Source: Candidatus Omnitrophota bacterium
GTDB lineage: Bacteria > Omnitrophota > Gorgyraeia > S143-82
Assembly: GCA_027034965.1 (NCBI GenBank)
Contig: JALVWL010000133.1
Location: 1 to 10,654, forward strand
Direction: 5' to 3'
DNA length: 10,654 bases
Of this stretch, positions 1 to 7,107 are shown in pieces (the stretch's first letter is position 1; every line of letters starts with the position of its first letter). The notes below the pieces were generated by a model, which saw nothing but the letters and a program-made list of their open reading frames with translations, was not told the DNA's origin and did no database searches. The translations under genes and the position numbers were made by a program.

Positions 1-859
1 CATTTTCCTCTAAATAGCTGATTATCTCTTCTGATACCATACCCCTATCACAGACTAGTATTACTTTCCCTACCGAGAATTTCTTCTTTATCTTCTCTAT
101 TATTTCCTTAAATGCCTTCTTATCCGATGTATTGCCCGGCCAGACCTCATGGCCCAATGGCACCCCATCTCTATCCATTATCAGCCCTATTACTACCTGC
201 TTTAGGTCAAATCTCTTATTCTTAGCATACCCATATGCCGCAAGACTATTTTTCTCACTATCTCCCCAGAAACTAATGGTAGTTGTGTCAAACATTACTA
301 TGTCTACCTTACTATTGAATATATCTCTGGTATTATCAAATATCTCTTTCTCTAATCTCTCTTTGTTATCCTGCAGAAAATCTAATGCCCTATAAAAATG
401 ATGTAATTGGTATCTATCCCATAGAGGCTCATATACCTCTTCTTTCCATCTATGTGCCCCTCTTTTACTGCTGGGTGCCATTAATCTATTACATACCAAT
501 GCAAATATCGCCTCTACTAAATCTGTCTCTTTCTCTGTCTCTGAGAGGTATTTGTAAAATAGCTTATCTAATTTTAATCTTTGCCATATCTTACGAAATA
601 CCACAACAGGCCCATATTCCTTTGAAGATAACGCATCAATATCTTTACAGGCATCTATAATCTGTTGCCTTTTGGCATACTTAGCTATGCTTTCTATTAA
701 TTTATCTATCCTATCACCCTCAAGGATATTATCTAATCTGCCAAGGTTAGCTACAGTGCGCTGTCTAACCTTACCATTAACCCATTTATTCTCAACGATA
801 AACAGGTATTCCCTTACAGAGCCATCTTTATTTTTAAATCTTTTGACCCTCGCAAACAT
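1..859 (-). CDS. IS1634-family DDE transposase, N-terminal half (runs off left edge)
   Basis: The minus strand is open without a stop from an ATG at 859 to base 2, giving 286 residues of a protein normally around 500-600 residues long; the C-terminal part lies beyond the left edge. It begins MFARVKRFKNKDGSVREYL, the usual start of IS1634/IS4-superfamily transposases. Two expected catalytic aspartates are visible: D191 in MFDTTTISFWG and D271 in ILVCDRGM. Between them lies the family block GYAKNKRFDLKQVVIGLIMD (residues 210-229), followed by PLGHEVWPGNTSD. The third catalytic residue (Glu) would be beyond the window. No frameshift or internal stop is seen, so this part of the gene looks intact. 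Its role is cut-and-paste movement of the insertion sequence. There is no convincing ribosome binding site before the ATG, and the predicted promoter lies almost on top of the start. The element is oriented the same way as the signalling operon next to it. The family call is confident; whether the element is complete cannot be seen. Confidence 0.93.
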   Translation of the reverse strand, partial: MFARVKRFKNKDGSVREYLFIVENKWVNGKVRQRTVANLGRLDNILEGDRIDKLIESIAKYAKRQQIIDACKDIDALSSKEYGPVVVFRKIWQRLKLDKLFYKYLSETEKETDLVEAIFALVCNRLMAPSSKRGAHRWKEEVYEPLWDRYQLHHFYRALDFLQDNKERLEKEIFDNTRDIFNSKVDIVMFDTTTISFWGDSEKNSLAAYGYAKNKRFDLKQVVIGLIMDRDGVPLGHEVWPGNTSDKKAFKEIIEKIKKKFSVGKVILVCDRGMVSEEIISYLEEN

Positions 860-900
860 AGCACCATCATAATATCATCCAACTACATTATTTGTCAAGC
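857..900 (-). promoter_or_regulatory. Transposase promoter, near-consensus sigma70 type
   Basis: Read on the minus strand, TTGACA (898-893) is followed after 18 nt by TATTAT (874-869). The -35 is a perfect match and the -10 is 5 of 6. The expected transcription start, about 7 nt downstream, falls at roughly 862, only a few bases before the ATG at 859. The mRNA would therefore be leaderless or nearly so, which agrees with the absence of a Shine-Dalgarno sequence. The 3' boundary of the insertion sequence must lie between here and about 1030, but it cannot be fixed without the other end. Confidence 0.6.
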
Positions 901-1014
901 ATAAAATTAAATATTTCTACAAATACGTGGCACTATGTTTTTGAAAAAATTTTAAAACTCGCTTCCCTAACTCTATTGTTTTCAACCCTTTTTAAAATGG
1001 AAGGTTTCTTTTAG

Positions 1015-1056
1015 GCCGTTTGCCTGTCAAAGTTGGGTCAAATCCCACTCCCGGCA
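1015..1056 (+). other. Possible tRNA 3'-end remnant (T-arm and acceptor-like)
   Basis: Bases 1032-1048 (GTTGGGTCAAATCCCAC) differ at only two positions from a standard tRNA T-arm of the form GTGGGTTCAAATCCCAC. They are followed directly by TCCCGGCA (1049-1056), the usual 3' acceptor strand plus discriminator base of many bacterial tRNA-Leu genes. Just upstream, AGGC and GCCT (about 1015-1025) can pair as a small variable-arm-like hairpin. The matching 5' acceptor strand GCCGGGA and a D-arm are not found upstream, the T-loop invariant TTC is altered to GTC, and no CCA follows. It is therefore not a functional tRNA. It could be a remnant left by an integrating element next to the insertion sequence, or chance similarity. 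The rest of the 860-1066 gap shows nothing else. Confidence 0.3.
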
Positions 1057-1066
1057 TTTAGTGTTC

Positions 1067-1990
1067 CTAGCGACTCCTGCGGTCTTTTAGATAGGCGCTT
1101 TTTCCGCTTTCCTTTACCTTTCTCTTTAGCTCAGCGGCTATCTGAGCTACCTGTGCAGGGTGATCGATGCTCTTGTTCTCGTTTGTGACGATGGAGATGG
1201 AGATGGAGACAAAGGGAAATTTTTCTGGTTTGTGCTCGCGATTTAATGTTTCTATGAATCCCTGTTCTCTGGCCTCTGGGTCATAGAATTCGGGGATCTT
1301 TTTGTCGAACTCTTCTATTATCTTTTGTGCAATGATCTCGACCTTTTCAGGCGTGGTCATAAACACAAAGTCATCCCCTCCAATATGGCCTACGAAGGCC
1401 TGGGGATCGATGCTCGTAGAGTTTTCCTTTAATATCTCTGCAGTGGTTTTGATAAGATCGTCGCCGGCAAAAAACCCGTATTTGTCGTTGTAGGATTTGA
1501 AGTTATTGAGGTCGACGTAGGCAATGGCAAAGAGTTCTTTAGAACGAATCCTTTTGGCTATTTGTTCGGATATGGTATTGTTTCCAGGGAGATGGGTAAG
1601 TGGATTTGTGTCCAGTATTAAAGTCGTTCTCTTGAGGAGGTTTTTGACCTTTATAAGCAGTTCTTTGGGGTCAAAGGGTTTTACTATATAGTCGTCGGCA
1701 CCGGATTCTAGGCCCATTAATTTGTCTTCCTGTTCGCCTTTTCCTGTTACCAACAAAACAGGTAGCTGGCATAGGCGAGGGTCTTGTTTTATCTTTCGAC
1801 ACAATTCCAGGCCAGACATCTTGGGCATTACATTGTCAAGAATAATAACATCAACCGGTTCGTTTTGGAGGACTTCCCATGCCTCTAGGCCGTCCTTTGC
1901 AGTCAATATTTCCAGGCCTTCAGAAGAAAAGGTTATGTTTATTACATCTAGAATATCTGGATCATCGTCACATGCCAGTACCCTGTGCAT
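1067..1990 (-). CDS. Response regulator with GGDEF-type output domain (receiver-GGDEF)
   Basis: This 307-aa protein has two domains. Residues 1-120 form a CheY-like receiver: acidic pocket D8/D9/D10, phosphoacceptor D52 in IILDNVMPKMSG, T82 in LLVTGKG and K104 in DDYIVKPF. Residues about 125-305 form a GGDEF domain: LTHLPGNN (131-138), the metal/nucleotide segment YVDLNNFKSYNDKYGFFAGD (158-177) and the signature GGDDF at 204-208. Active proteins of the family make cyclic di-GMP from GTP. Here the fourth signature residue is Asp in place of Glu, and the allosteric RxxD I-site expected just before the signature is missing (DPQA stands there), so catalytic activity is uncertain; the domain may instead bind nucleotide as a signal readout. 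The start is firm: the kinase stop codon TAA (1993-1991) touches this ATG, and GGAGG at 2000-1996, inside the end of the kinase gene, is the ribosome binding site. The kinase upstream is the likely phosphodonor. It is the last gene of its operon. Confidence 0.93.
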   Translation of the reverse strand: MHRVLACDDDPDILDVINITFSSEGLEILTAKDGLEAWEVLQNEPVDVIILDNVMPKMSGLELCRKIKQDPRLCQLPVLLVTGKGEQEDKLMGLESGADDYIVKPFDPKELLIKVKNLLKRTTLILDTNPLTHLPGNNTISEQIAKRIRSKELFAIAYVDLNNFKSYNDKYGFFAGDDLIKTTAEILKENSTSIDPQAFVGHIGGDDFVFMTTPEKVEIIAQKIIEEFDKKIPEFYDPEAREQGFIETLNREHKPEKFPFVSISISIVTNENKSIDHPAQVAQIAAELKRKVKESGKSAYLKDRRSR

Positions 1991-3433
1991 TTACTCCTCC
2001 TGTTTTGGTATTTCTATAGTAAAAGTCGTTCCTTTCCCTAAAGAGGATTTTACCCTTATTTTGCCCTTATGGGCAAGCACAACTCTCTTTACTAGGGCAA
2101 GCCCCAGTCCTATTCCCCGTATACTGGTGGTTTCGGGATGGTCTAGGTGGTAGAATTCGTGGAAGATATTATCTATGTCTGTCTCAGGTATTCCTACACC
2201 GGTATCTTCTATTTCTACAATAGTGGAATGGGGGGTCTCGCTTGCACGGATAAATATTTCTCCTTCTCGCGGTGTAAACTTTATGGCATTGCTGAGGAGA
2301 TTATAGATAGCCCGTTCAATGTATAAATGGTCGGCATAGAGGCGTGTTCCATCTGGACAATGGACTTCCACCTTTAACTCTTTTTCGGTTATATGGGCTA
2401 GGAAGGAGTCGATGATACTGTTTAGAAGGTTTCTGGCATTGATTTCTATAGGCTGCATTTCTATACTGCCGGATTCTATCTTATTTATATCTAGGAGGGT
2501 GTTGACCATCTCTACGAGGCGATTTACTTGTACAATGATTCTATGGACGCGATCTCGGGCCTTCTCATCTATTTGCCCCAGTTTTCCTTCGTAAATCAGA
2601 CTGGCAAAACCTTTTATAGCTGTAAGGCTTGTCCTTAGCTCATGGGCAACTGTAGAGACGAACTCTGTCTTTGCATTGCTGTGTTGGGATATCTTTTCTA
2701 CGGCGTCCTGGAGTTCTTGGGTGCGCAATTGGACTGTGTGTTCTAATTCTCGTTGATATGCTCGGTTTTTCTCATAGAGACGGGTGTTTGTTATGATATA
2801 CGCAAGGTGCATGCTTAAGATGCTTGCTATCTCTGAAAATAATTCAGGGGAACCAGGATTTATTATGTTTGTCCCTAGGAGAAGAAGCCCTATGTTTTTG
2901 TTTTCGAAACTAAGAGGAGAGATAATGAAGAAGTCTTCTATTTGGGCAGTCTTTCTTATCTTTTCCAGGAGATCCTTCCTTTGGATATAGAGAGCATCGG
3001 ATGTTACTGTGGAATTTTTCTCTAGACGTGACACAATGAATTCGTCTAAGAGAATATCTATTATCTTCACCTTTTGGTCCTTAGGAAAATTACCAGAGAA
3101 GCTACTCGCAATAGGATGTCTTTCTTCTAGAAGGATTAAACCGATATGGGTGATTCCAAATTCTTCCAGATCTATTTTTGCCATATTGTTTAAGACGTTT
3201 TCTAGATGAAATATGGGCGCTATCTCTGAAATCAGTTTATTTATCCTATGAATTATCTGTGCCTTGCGCTCTAAAAGATTTACCTGATTCCTCAATATGC
3301 TGTTTTCATTGATGATAGAGGTGATCTCGTGATCTTCCTTTTTCGAATTTTTTTTGTAAGGGATAGAGAGCATGATATAGACACCAGCGGGTAAGATAAT
3401 GGCTAGGACCAGAATAAGGAGAGATAAATCCAT
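1991..3433 (-). CDS. Membrane-anchored GAF sensor histidine kinase
   Basis: The protein is 480 aa counted from ATG 3433. Order of parts: one N-terminal membrane segment (about residues 3-25) with no periplasmic domain; a short coiled region (about 35-62); a GAF-like sensor domain (about 65-215); a linking coiled coil (about 222-250); a HisKA domain with H-box STVAHELRTSLTAIKGF and phosphorylated H264; and a HATPase_c domain with N-box NLLSNAIKFT (N382), G1 DTGVGIP (410-416) and G2 GIGLGLALVK (440-449). All motifs needed for autophosphorylation are intact. The signal is presumably cytoplasmic or at the membrane, because nothing faces outside. The probable partner is the receiver-GGDEF protein encoded directly downstream with zero spacing. 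A longer frame opens at a TTG at 3448, but GGAAGGTGG (3446-3438) sits properly in front of ATG 3433, and that ATG follows the upstream stop codon TAG by 1 nt, so ATG 3433 is preferred. Confidence 0.93.
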   Translation of the reverse strand: MDLSLLILVLAIILPAGVYIMLSIPYKKNSKKEDHEITSIINENSILRNQVNLLERKAQIIHRINKLISEIAPIFHLENVLNNMAKIDLEEFGITHIGLILLEERHPIASSFSGNFPKDQKVKIIDILLDEFIVSRLEKNSTVTSDALYIQRKDLLEKIRKTAQIEDFFIISPLSFENKNIGLLLLGTNIINPGSPELFSEIASILSMHLAYIITNTRLYEKNRAYQRELEHTVQLRTQELQDAVEKISQHSNAKTEFVSTVAHELRTSLTAIKGFASLIYEGKLGQIDEKARDRVHRIIVQVNRLVEMVNTLLDINKIESGSIEMQPIEINARNLLNSIIDSFLAHITEKELKVEVHCPDGTRLYADHLYIERAIYNLLSNAIKFTPREGEIFIRASETPHSTIVEIEDTGVGIPETDIDNIFHEFYHLDHPETTSIRGIGLGLALVKRVVLAHKGKIRVKSSLGKGTTFTIEIPKQEE

Positions 3434-3446
3434 TCTACCACCTTCC
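3431..3446 (-). promoter_or_regulatory. Ribosome binding site deciding the kinase start
   Basis: On the minus strand GGAAGGTGG (3446-3438) precedes ATG 3433 by 4 nt (7-8 nt from its AAGG core). It lies inside the last codons of the upstream gene, whose stop TAG (3437-3435) is 1 nt from the ATG, indicating coupled translation. The upstream in-frame TTG at 3448 overlaps this site and has no Shine-Dalgarno sequence of its own. Confidence 0.65.
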
Positions 3447-4409
3447 AATCAAAGCAAATCCGCTATCGCTTTGTGCAATGCCTTTTAGGTCTATGAGAAA
3501 TTCTAAACCAATAACGATGAAATGAGAAGAGGCTTTTTGAAGGGATGTTACTATCTCTCGTTTCTCTTTTTCTAGAAATTTATAGGCAATGGATAACGAA
3601 AGGAAAAGGACCACCCCATTGCCAGGGATATCTTTACGAGAACATATTTCTTCTATGAAGGATAATAATTTGTAGGGCAAAAAATATCCCAGAGTATATT
3701 TGCCAGGCTTTACTGGCCGTTCTAATTCTAATCTATCGAATAGTAGGCGTTTTATGTTTACGGATGAGGTGCTATCGCCGGCCCTTTTTATAAGAAAAAG
3801 GTTGCTGATGGCCTTTGGGTCTATTCCCAATTTCTCAATAATCATGGAAGGGGATTGATCGTTTATTTTTAATATATATCTACCCTGAACAGTTGAGATC
3901 ATGATACTTGAGATCTCCTGAAAAGGGGGCGTTCCCTGAAAGAGATACCATTGATTTGAAGAGGTAAATACTGTTATATCTTTGTAATTGGCTGGAGATG
4001 GTAGTGCATAAAATATGATGGATGGGAGATGTTCTTTGATTTTCTCTAGAAATTGCATCTTTTTTCCTTCTAAGTGTGTTTTGGGGACTGACAAGAATAA
4101 GCTTTTCCTCTTTTGAGATAGAATTCGCAACTGCCGGGCTATCTCTGTTATCGGTTGTTCTATGGAGATTTTACCTATAAGCTCTAACAGCCCTTCTACT
4201 GCAAGGGTCTTCTTTGGACTGTTCAGGATATCTGGATACCCATACAATAGGGCTATGCGTTGACCCGAGGGTGTGTTGGATAAAGATGAAATAGTTTCTT
4301 GATCTTGAGTAATTAGAAGCCTTCCAGAAAGGCCTTCTGGTAGATTTTTGATATAATCCATAGATATGGGTAGTTTCTTAAGACTTGATTTGTGACCCAT
4401 CGATTCCAT
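3435..4409 (-). CDS. Unrecognised 324-aa protein, first gene of the signalling operon (possibly FIST-like)
   Basis: I do not firmly recognise this protein. It has no signal peptide and no clear membrane segment, so it is probably cytoplasmic. By eye, residues about 170-324 recall the layout of FIST sensor domains: a beta strand and turn followed by a helix (GRYILKINDQSPSMIIEKLG, 176-195, compared with the FIST pattern in which a strand ending in a dGkPAld-like motif leads into a helix), and a C-terminal part with a hydrophobic strand, a charged helix and a VIGLEFLIDL strand (299-308). Typical FIST glycine and asparagine landmarks are mostly absent, so this is only a hypothesis. It is followed after 1 nt by the histidine kinase and is probably co-transcribed and translationally coupled with it; a role as sensor or accessory protein is inferred from that alone. 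The start is uncertain: ATG 4409 and ATG 4400 are both possible and neither has a strong ribosome binding site. Confidence 0.75.
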   Translation of the reverse strand: MESMGHKSSLKKLPISMDYIKNLPEGLSGRLLITQDQETISSLSNTPSGQRIALLYGYPDILNSPKKTLAVEGLLELIGKISIEQPITEIARQLRILSQKRKSLFLSVPKTHLEGKKMQFLEKIKEHLPSIIFYALPSPANYKDITVFTSSNQWYLFQGTPPFQEISSIMISTVQGRYILKINDQSPSMIIEKLGIDPKAISNLFLIKRAGDSTSSVNIKRLLFDRLELERPVKPGKYTLGYFLPYKLLSFIEEICSRKDIPGNGVVLFLSLSIAYKFLEKEKREIVTSLQKASSHFIVIGLEFLIDLKGIAQSDSGFALIGRW

Positions 4410-4580
4410 TATAAGTCATTTTTTAGGAAATAGAAACACCTGCTTTTAGGCAGAAAGGAGTGCAAAAGGTATTTTCTTAAGATAAAATGCACTATATAAT
4501 TAAATTGCTTTTTTCCGTAATTAATAAGGAGATAAAATAAAAAGAGACCGAAAAACGGATGACCAGAAAGGAGGGGGGCT
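4410..4580. promoter_or_regulatory. Divergent promoter region between the signalling and transport operons
   Basis: This 171-bp AT-rich stretch separates two divergently transcribed operons. On the plus strand a consensus -10 TATAAT lies at 4495-4500, with only a weak -35 (TTTTCT, 4472-4477) 17 nt before it. On the minus strand TATAGT (4496-4491), with TTACGG 18 nt upstream, is a weak candidate that overlaps the plus-strand -10. AAAGGAGG at 4567-4574, 6 nt before ATG 4581, is a strong ribosome binding site for the exporter. No clear operator palindrome is visible. The overlapping candidates would allow mutual influence between the operons, but this is inferred. Confidence 0.4.
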
Positions 4581-7082
4581 ATGTATAACCGCTTTTTCAA
4601 AAGATTGATAAGGTTTTCTCTCGATAGGCCCTGGGTGATTGTATCATTATTGCTTCTGGCAGTAGTAGCAGCGGTTTTCCAATATCCTCGGATGAAGGTA
4701 GATACAGATCCAGAGAATATGTTGAGGGAAGACGAGTTTGTTCGGGTCTTTCACCATCAGGTGAAGAAGGAGTTCGGATTATACGATTTTGTAGTACTGG
4801 GAGTCGTAAACGAAGAGGACCCCAATGGTGTATTTAATGTCGAGACACTGAATAAGATATACCACATAACAGAGGGGATAAAGAAAATAGATGGGGTCAT
4901 TACCAGGGAGATAATCGCCCCTTCAACGAAGGACAATATCCGTCAGGGCCAGATTGGTGAGGTCATATTCGAGTGGCTGATGGCAGGGCCGATAAAGACA
5001 AAGGAAGAGGCCCTGCGGATAAGGGATGAGGCGATGGATAACCCCCTCTTTTATGGGACAATGGTATCAGAAGATGGCAAGGCTATTTGTATATATGTAC
5101 CTATAAAGGCAAAGAATATAAGTTACAAGGTTTCTCAGCAGATAAAGGAAATCATATCCAAGTACCCTGGCAAGGAAAAATATTATATCACAGGTCTGCC
5201 GGTTGCAGAAGATACCTTTGGTGTGGAGATGTTCAAGCAGATGGCGATATCTGCACCACTGGCGGCCATTATAATATTTACGTTAATGTTTATCTTTTTC
5301 AGAAGTTTTCAGTTGATTCTATCGCCAATGATAATGGCTATTGCAACGGTGTTGATTACTATGGGATTGTTGATAGGGCTGGGGTATCCAGTTCATATTA
5401 TGAGTTCTATGATACCAATCTTTCTTATGCCTATAGCTGTTTTGAATTCTGTCCACATATTAAGCGAATTCTTTGACAAATACCAGAAGATAAAAGATAA
5501 GAAAGAAACGGTCTTGGCAGTTATGGACGAATTATTTGTACCGATGCTCTATGCCTCTTTTACAACTATAGTTGGATTTTTTTCTCTTTCCTTTTCTCCA
5601 ATTCCACCGGTGCAGGTCTTCGGTGTCTTTGTTGCTATAGGGGTTTTTATCTCCTGGCTATTGAGTCTGACCTTTATCCCTGCCTATATCTCCCTTATGC
5701 CTGAGTCCAGATTGGTGAATTTTGGATCCAGGGAGAGCGAAGAGGCCAAGGGATTTCTGAAGTGGGTTGGAATGTTATCGTTTCAACAGAAGTATATGGT
5801 CATCCTGGGTGCAGTGGTCCTGACTATCGTTTCTATCCTTGGCATAATGAGGATAAAGGTCAATGACAATCCAGTGAAGTGGTTTACCAAAAAGCACGAG
5901 ATCCGCATAGCAGATGAGGTCTTGAATCGTCACTTTGGTGGCACTTATATTGCCTATCTGGTCCTGGATGCCGGCAAAAAGGATGCCTTTATTGAACCAG
6001 ATATGCTTAATTATGTATCAGGCCTGCAGGAATTTTTGCAGAAGAAAGGGATTGTTGGAAAGAGCTCTTCTTTGGCAGATGTGGTCAAGAAGATATACTA
6101 TGACCTTCTGGGAGGAGATAAACGTTATTTTAGGATTCCCAGCAGTAAACGAGGGGTTGCCCAGTGTCTTATCTCCTTTGAAAACTCCCATAAGCCAGAT
6201 GATCTCTGGCACTTTACCAATCCCGACTATACAAAGCTAAATGTCTGGATACAGTTGAAAAAAGGAGATAATCAGGATATGTCGCGGGTAATAGAGGCCG
6301 TAGACGAGTATTTCAAGACACACAAGGCGCCAATGCAGTTCAGCCATAATTGGGCTGGCCTTACGTATATAAATATGGTATGGCAGGACAAGATGGTAAT
6401 AGGTATGCTTAAGAACTTCCTTGGTAGTTATGTGATTGTCCTATTTATGATGATGTACCTATTCAGATCTGCTATTCGTGCCTGGATATCGATGCTGCCG
6501 TTGACGATAACAATATTGTTTATATATGGTCTGCTTGGCTGGACAGGAAAGGAATACAATATGCCGGTTGCCGTCCTTTCTGCCTTGACCCTTGGCCTTT
6601 CTATTGACTTTGCCATACACTTTATGCAAAGGGCACGGGCGATGTATAGACGGCTGGGGGATTGGCAGGAGGTCCTTGCAGGGATGTTTGGTTCTCCTGC
6701 TAGGGCGATTGGCAGAAATGCCCTTGTTATAGCTATAGGATTTTTGCCGCTATTGGCAGCGCCGCTTGTGCCTTATAAGACAGTCGGATTCTTTATGTTT
6801 GCTATAATGGCGGCATCCAGTGTTATTACGCTACTCCTTTTGCCTGCAATAATTGCCGTGTTCCCTTCGATGGTCTTTGAGGATAGAAACTTGCCTGTCT
6901 TTTGTTACCTAGGGGAGCGGGTTCTGGTAGCCTTCTCCCTGGCCTTTGGTATTGGATACCTGTTGATGGGCTATCTGCAATTTGGCTTGCGTAGCGCTGT
7001 GTTTGTGAGTATACTGGTAGGAGCAGGTGTCTTTCTCTTCGAGCAGGTCATTTCTTTTGGTAGGTGGTGTAGGCAGGCATAG
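4581..7082 (+). CDS. RND/MMPL-family inner-membrane exporter (COG1033 type)
   Basis: This 833-aa protein has the two-fold RND layout: TM1 (about 18-35), a large periplasmic loop (36-220), a TM2-6 block (about 222-372), a linker with TM7 (about 405-423), a second periplasmic loop (424-610), and a TM8-12 block (about 612-763). TM10 contains the proton-relay-like motif GLSIDFAIHF with D676. The matching TM4 motif is AVLNSVHIL (287-294), with Asn in place of Asp, as in many COG1033 members that carry NxxH there. Such proteins use proton motive force to move hydrophobic molecules (lipids, hopanoids, pigments) out of or across the inner membrane. After the usual end of TM12 there are about 65 further residues with two more hydrophobic segments (about 779-800 and 804-823), an unusual extension. 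The start is supported by the strong AAAGGAGG 6 nt upstream. It is the first gene of a plus-strand operon: the LolA-like gene follows after 25 nt and the outer-membrane protein after that. No substrate can be read from the sequence. Confidence 0.93.
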   Translation: MYNRFFKRLIRFSLDRPWVIVSLLLLAVVAAVFQYPRMKVDTDPENMLREDEFVRVFHHQVKKEFGLYDFVVLGVVNEEDPNGVFNVETLNKIYHITEGIKKIDGVITREIIAPSTKDNIRQGQIGEVIFEWLMAGPIKTKEEALRIRDEAMDNPLFYGTMVSEDGKAICIYVPIKAKNISYKVSQQIKEIISKYPGKEKYYITGLPVAEDTFGVEMFKQMAISAPLAAIIIFTLMFIFFRSFQLILSPMIMAIATVLITMGLLIGLGYPVHIMSSMIPIFLMPIAVLNSVHILSEFFDKYQKIKDKKETVLAVMDELFVPMLYASFTTIVGFFSLSFSPIPPVQVFGVFVAIGVFISWLLSLTFIPAYISLMPESRLVNFGSRESEEAKGFLKWVGMLSFQQKYMVILGAVVLTIVSILGIMRIKVNDNPVKWFTKKHEIRIADEVLNRHFGGTYIAYLVLDAGKKDAFIEPDMLNYVSGLQEFLQKKGIVGKSSSLADVVKKIYYDLLGGDKRYFRIPSSKRGVAQCLISFENSHKPDDLWHFTNPDYTKLNVWIQLKKGDNQDMSRVIEAVDEYFKTHKAPMQFSHNWAGLTYINMVWQDKMVIGMLKNFLGSYVIVLFMMMYLFRSAIRAWISMLPLTITILFIYGLLGWTGKEYNMPVAVLSALTLGLSIDFAIHFMQRARAMYRRLGDWQEVLAGMFGSPARAIGRNALVIAIGFLPLLAAPLVPYKTVGFFMFAIMAASSVITLLLLPAIIAVFPSMVFEDRNLPVFCYLGERVLVAFSLAFGIGYLLMGYLQFGLRSAVFVSILVGAGVFLFEQVISFGRWCRQA

Positions 7083-7107
7083 ACAGAACTTAAAGAAGGG
7101 GGTTGAG

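Noticed and set aside
132..872. Three plus-strand reading frames of 66-91 codons (132-395, 385-660, 672-872)
   Set aside because: They lie antisense to the transposase frame, which is continuous and carries recognisable family motifs; the plus-strand translations show no domain features.
1030..1050. TGGG/CCCA hairpin as a terminator of the signalling operon
   Set aside because: The stem is only 4 bp and no run of T follows on the minus strand.
1722..2153. 143-codon plus-strand frame
   Set aside because: It is antisense to the receiver-GGDEF and kinase genes, whose motifs are unmistakable in the minus-strand frames.
4409..4600. 63-codon minus-strand frame with a hydrophobic stretch in the divergent intergenic region
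   Set aside because: It begins inside the exporter gene, overlaps the start of the 324-aa gene, has no ribosome binding site, and its hydrophobic look is explained by AT-rich DNA.
7027..7107. Longer N-terminus for the LolA-like protein
   Set aside because: It would overlap the exporter gene and bury the signal peptide; ATG 7108 has a good ribosome binding site and starts the signal peptide.
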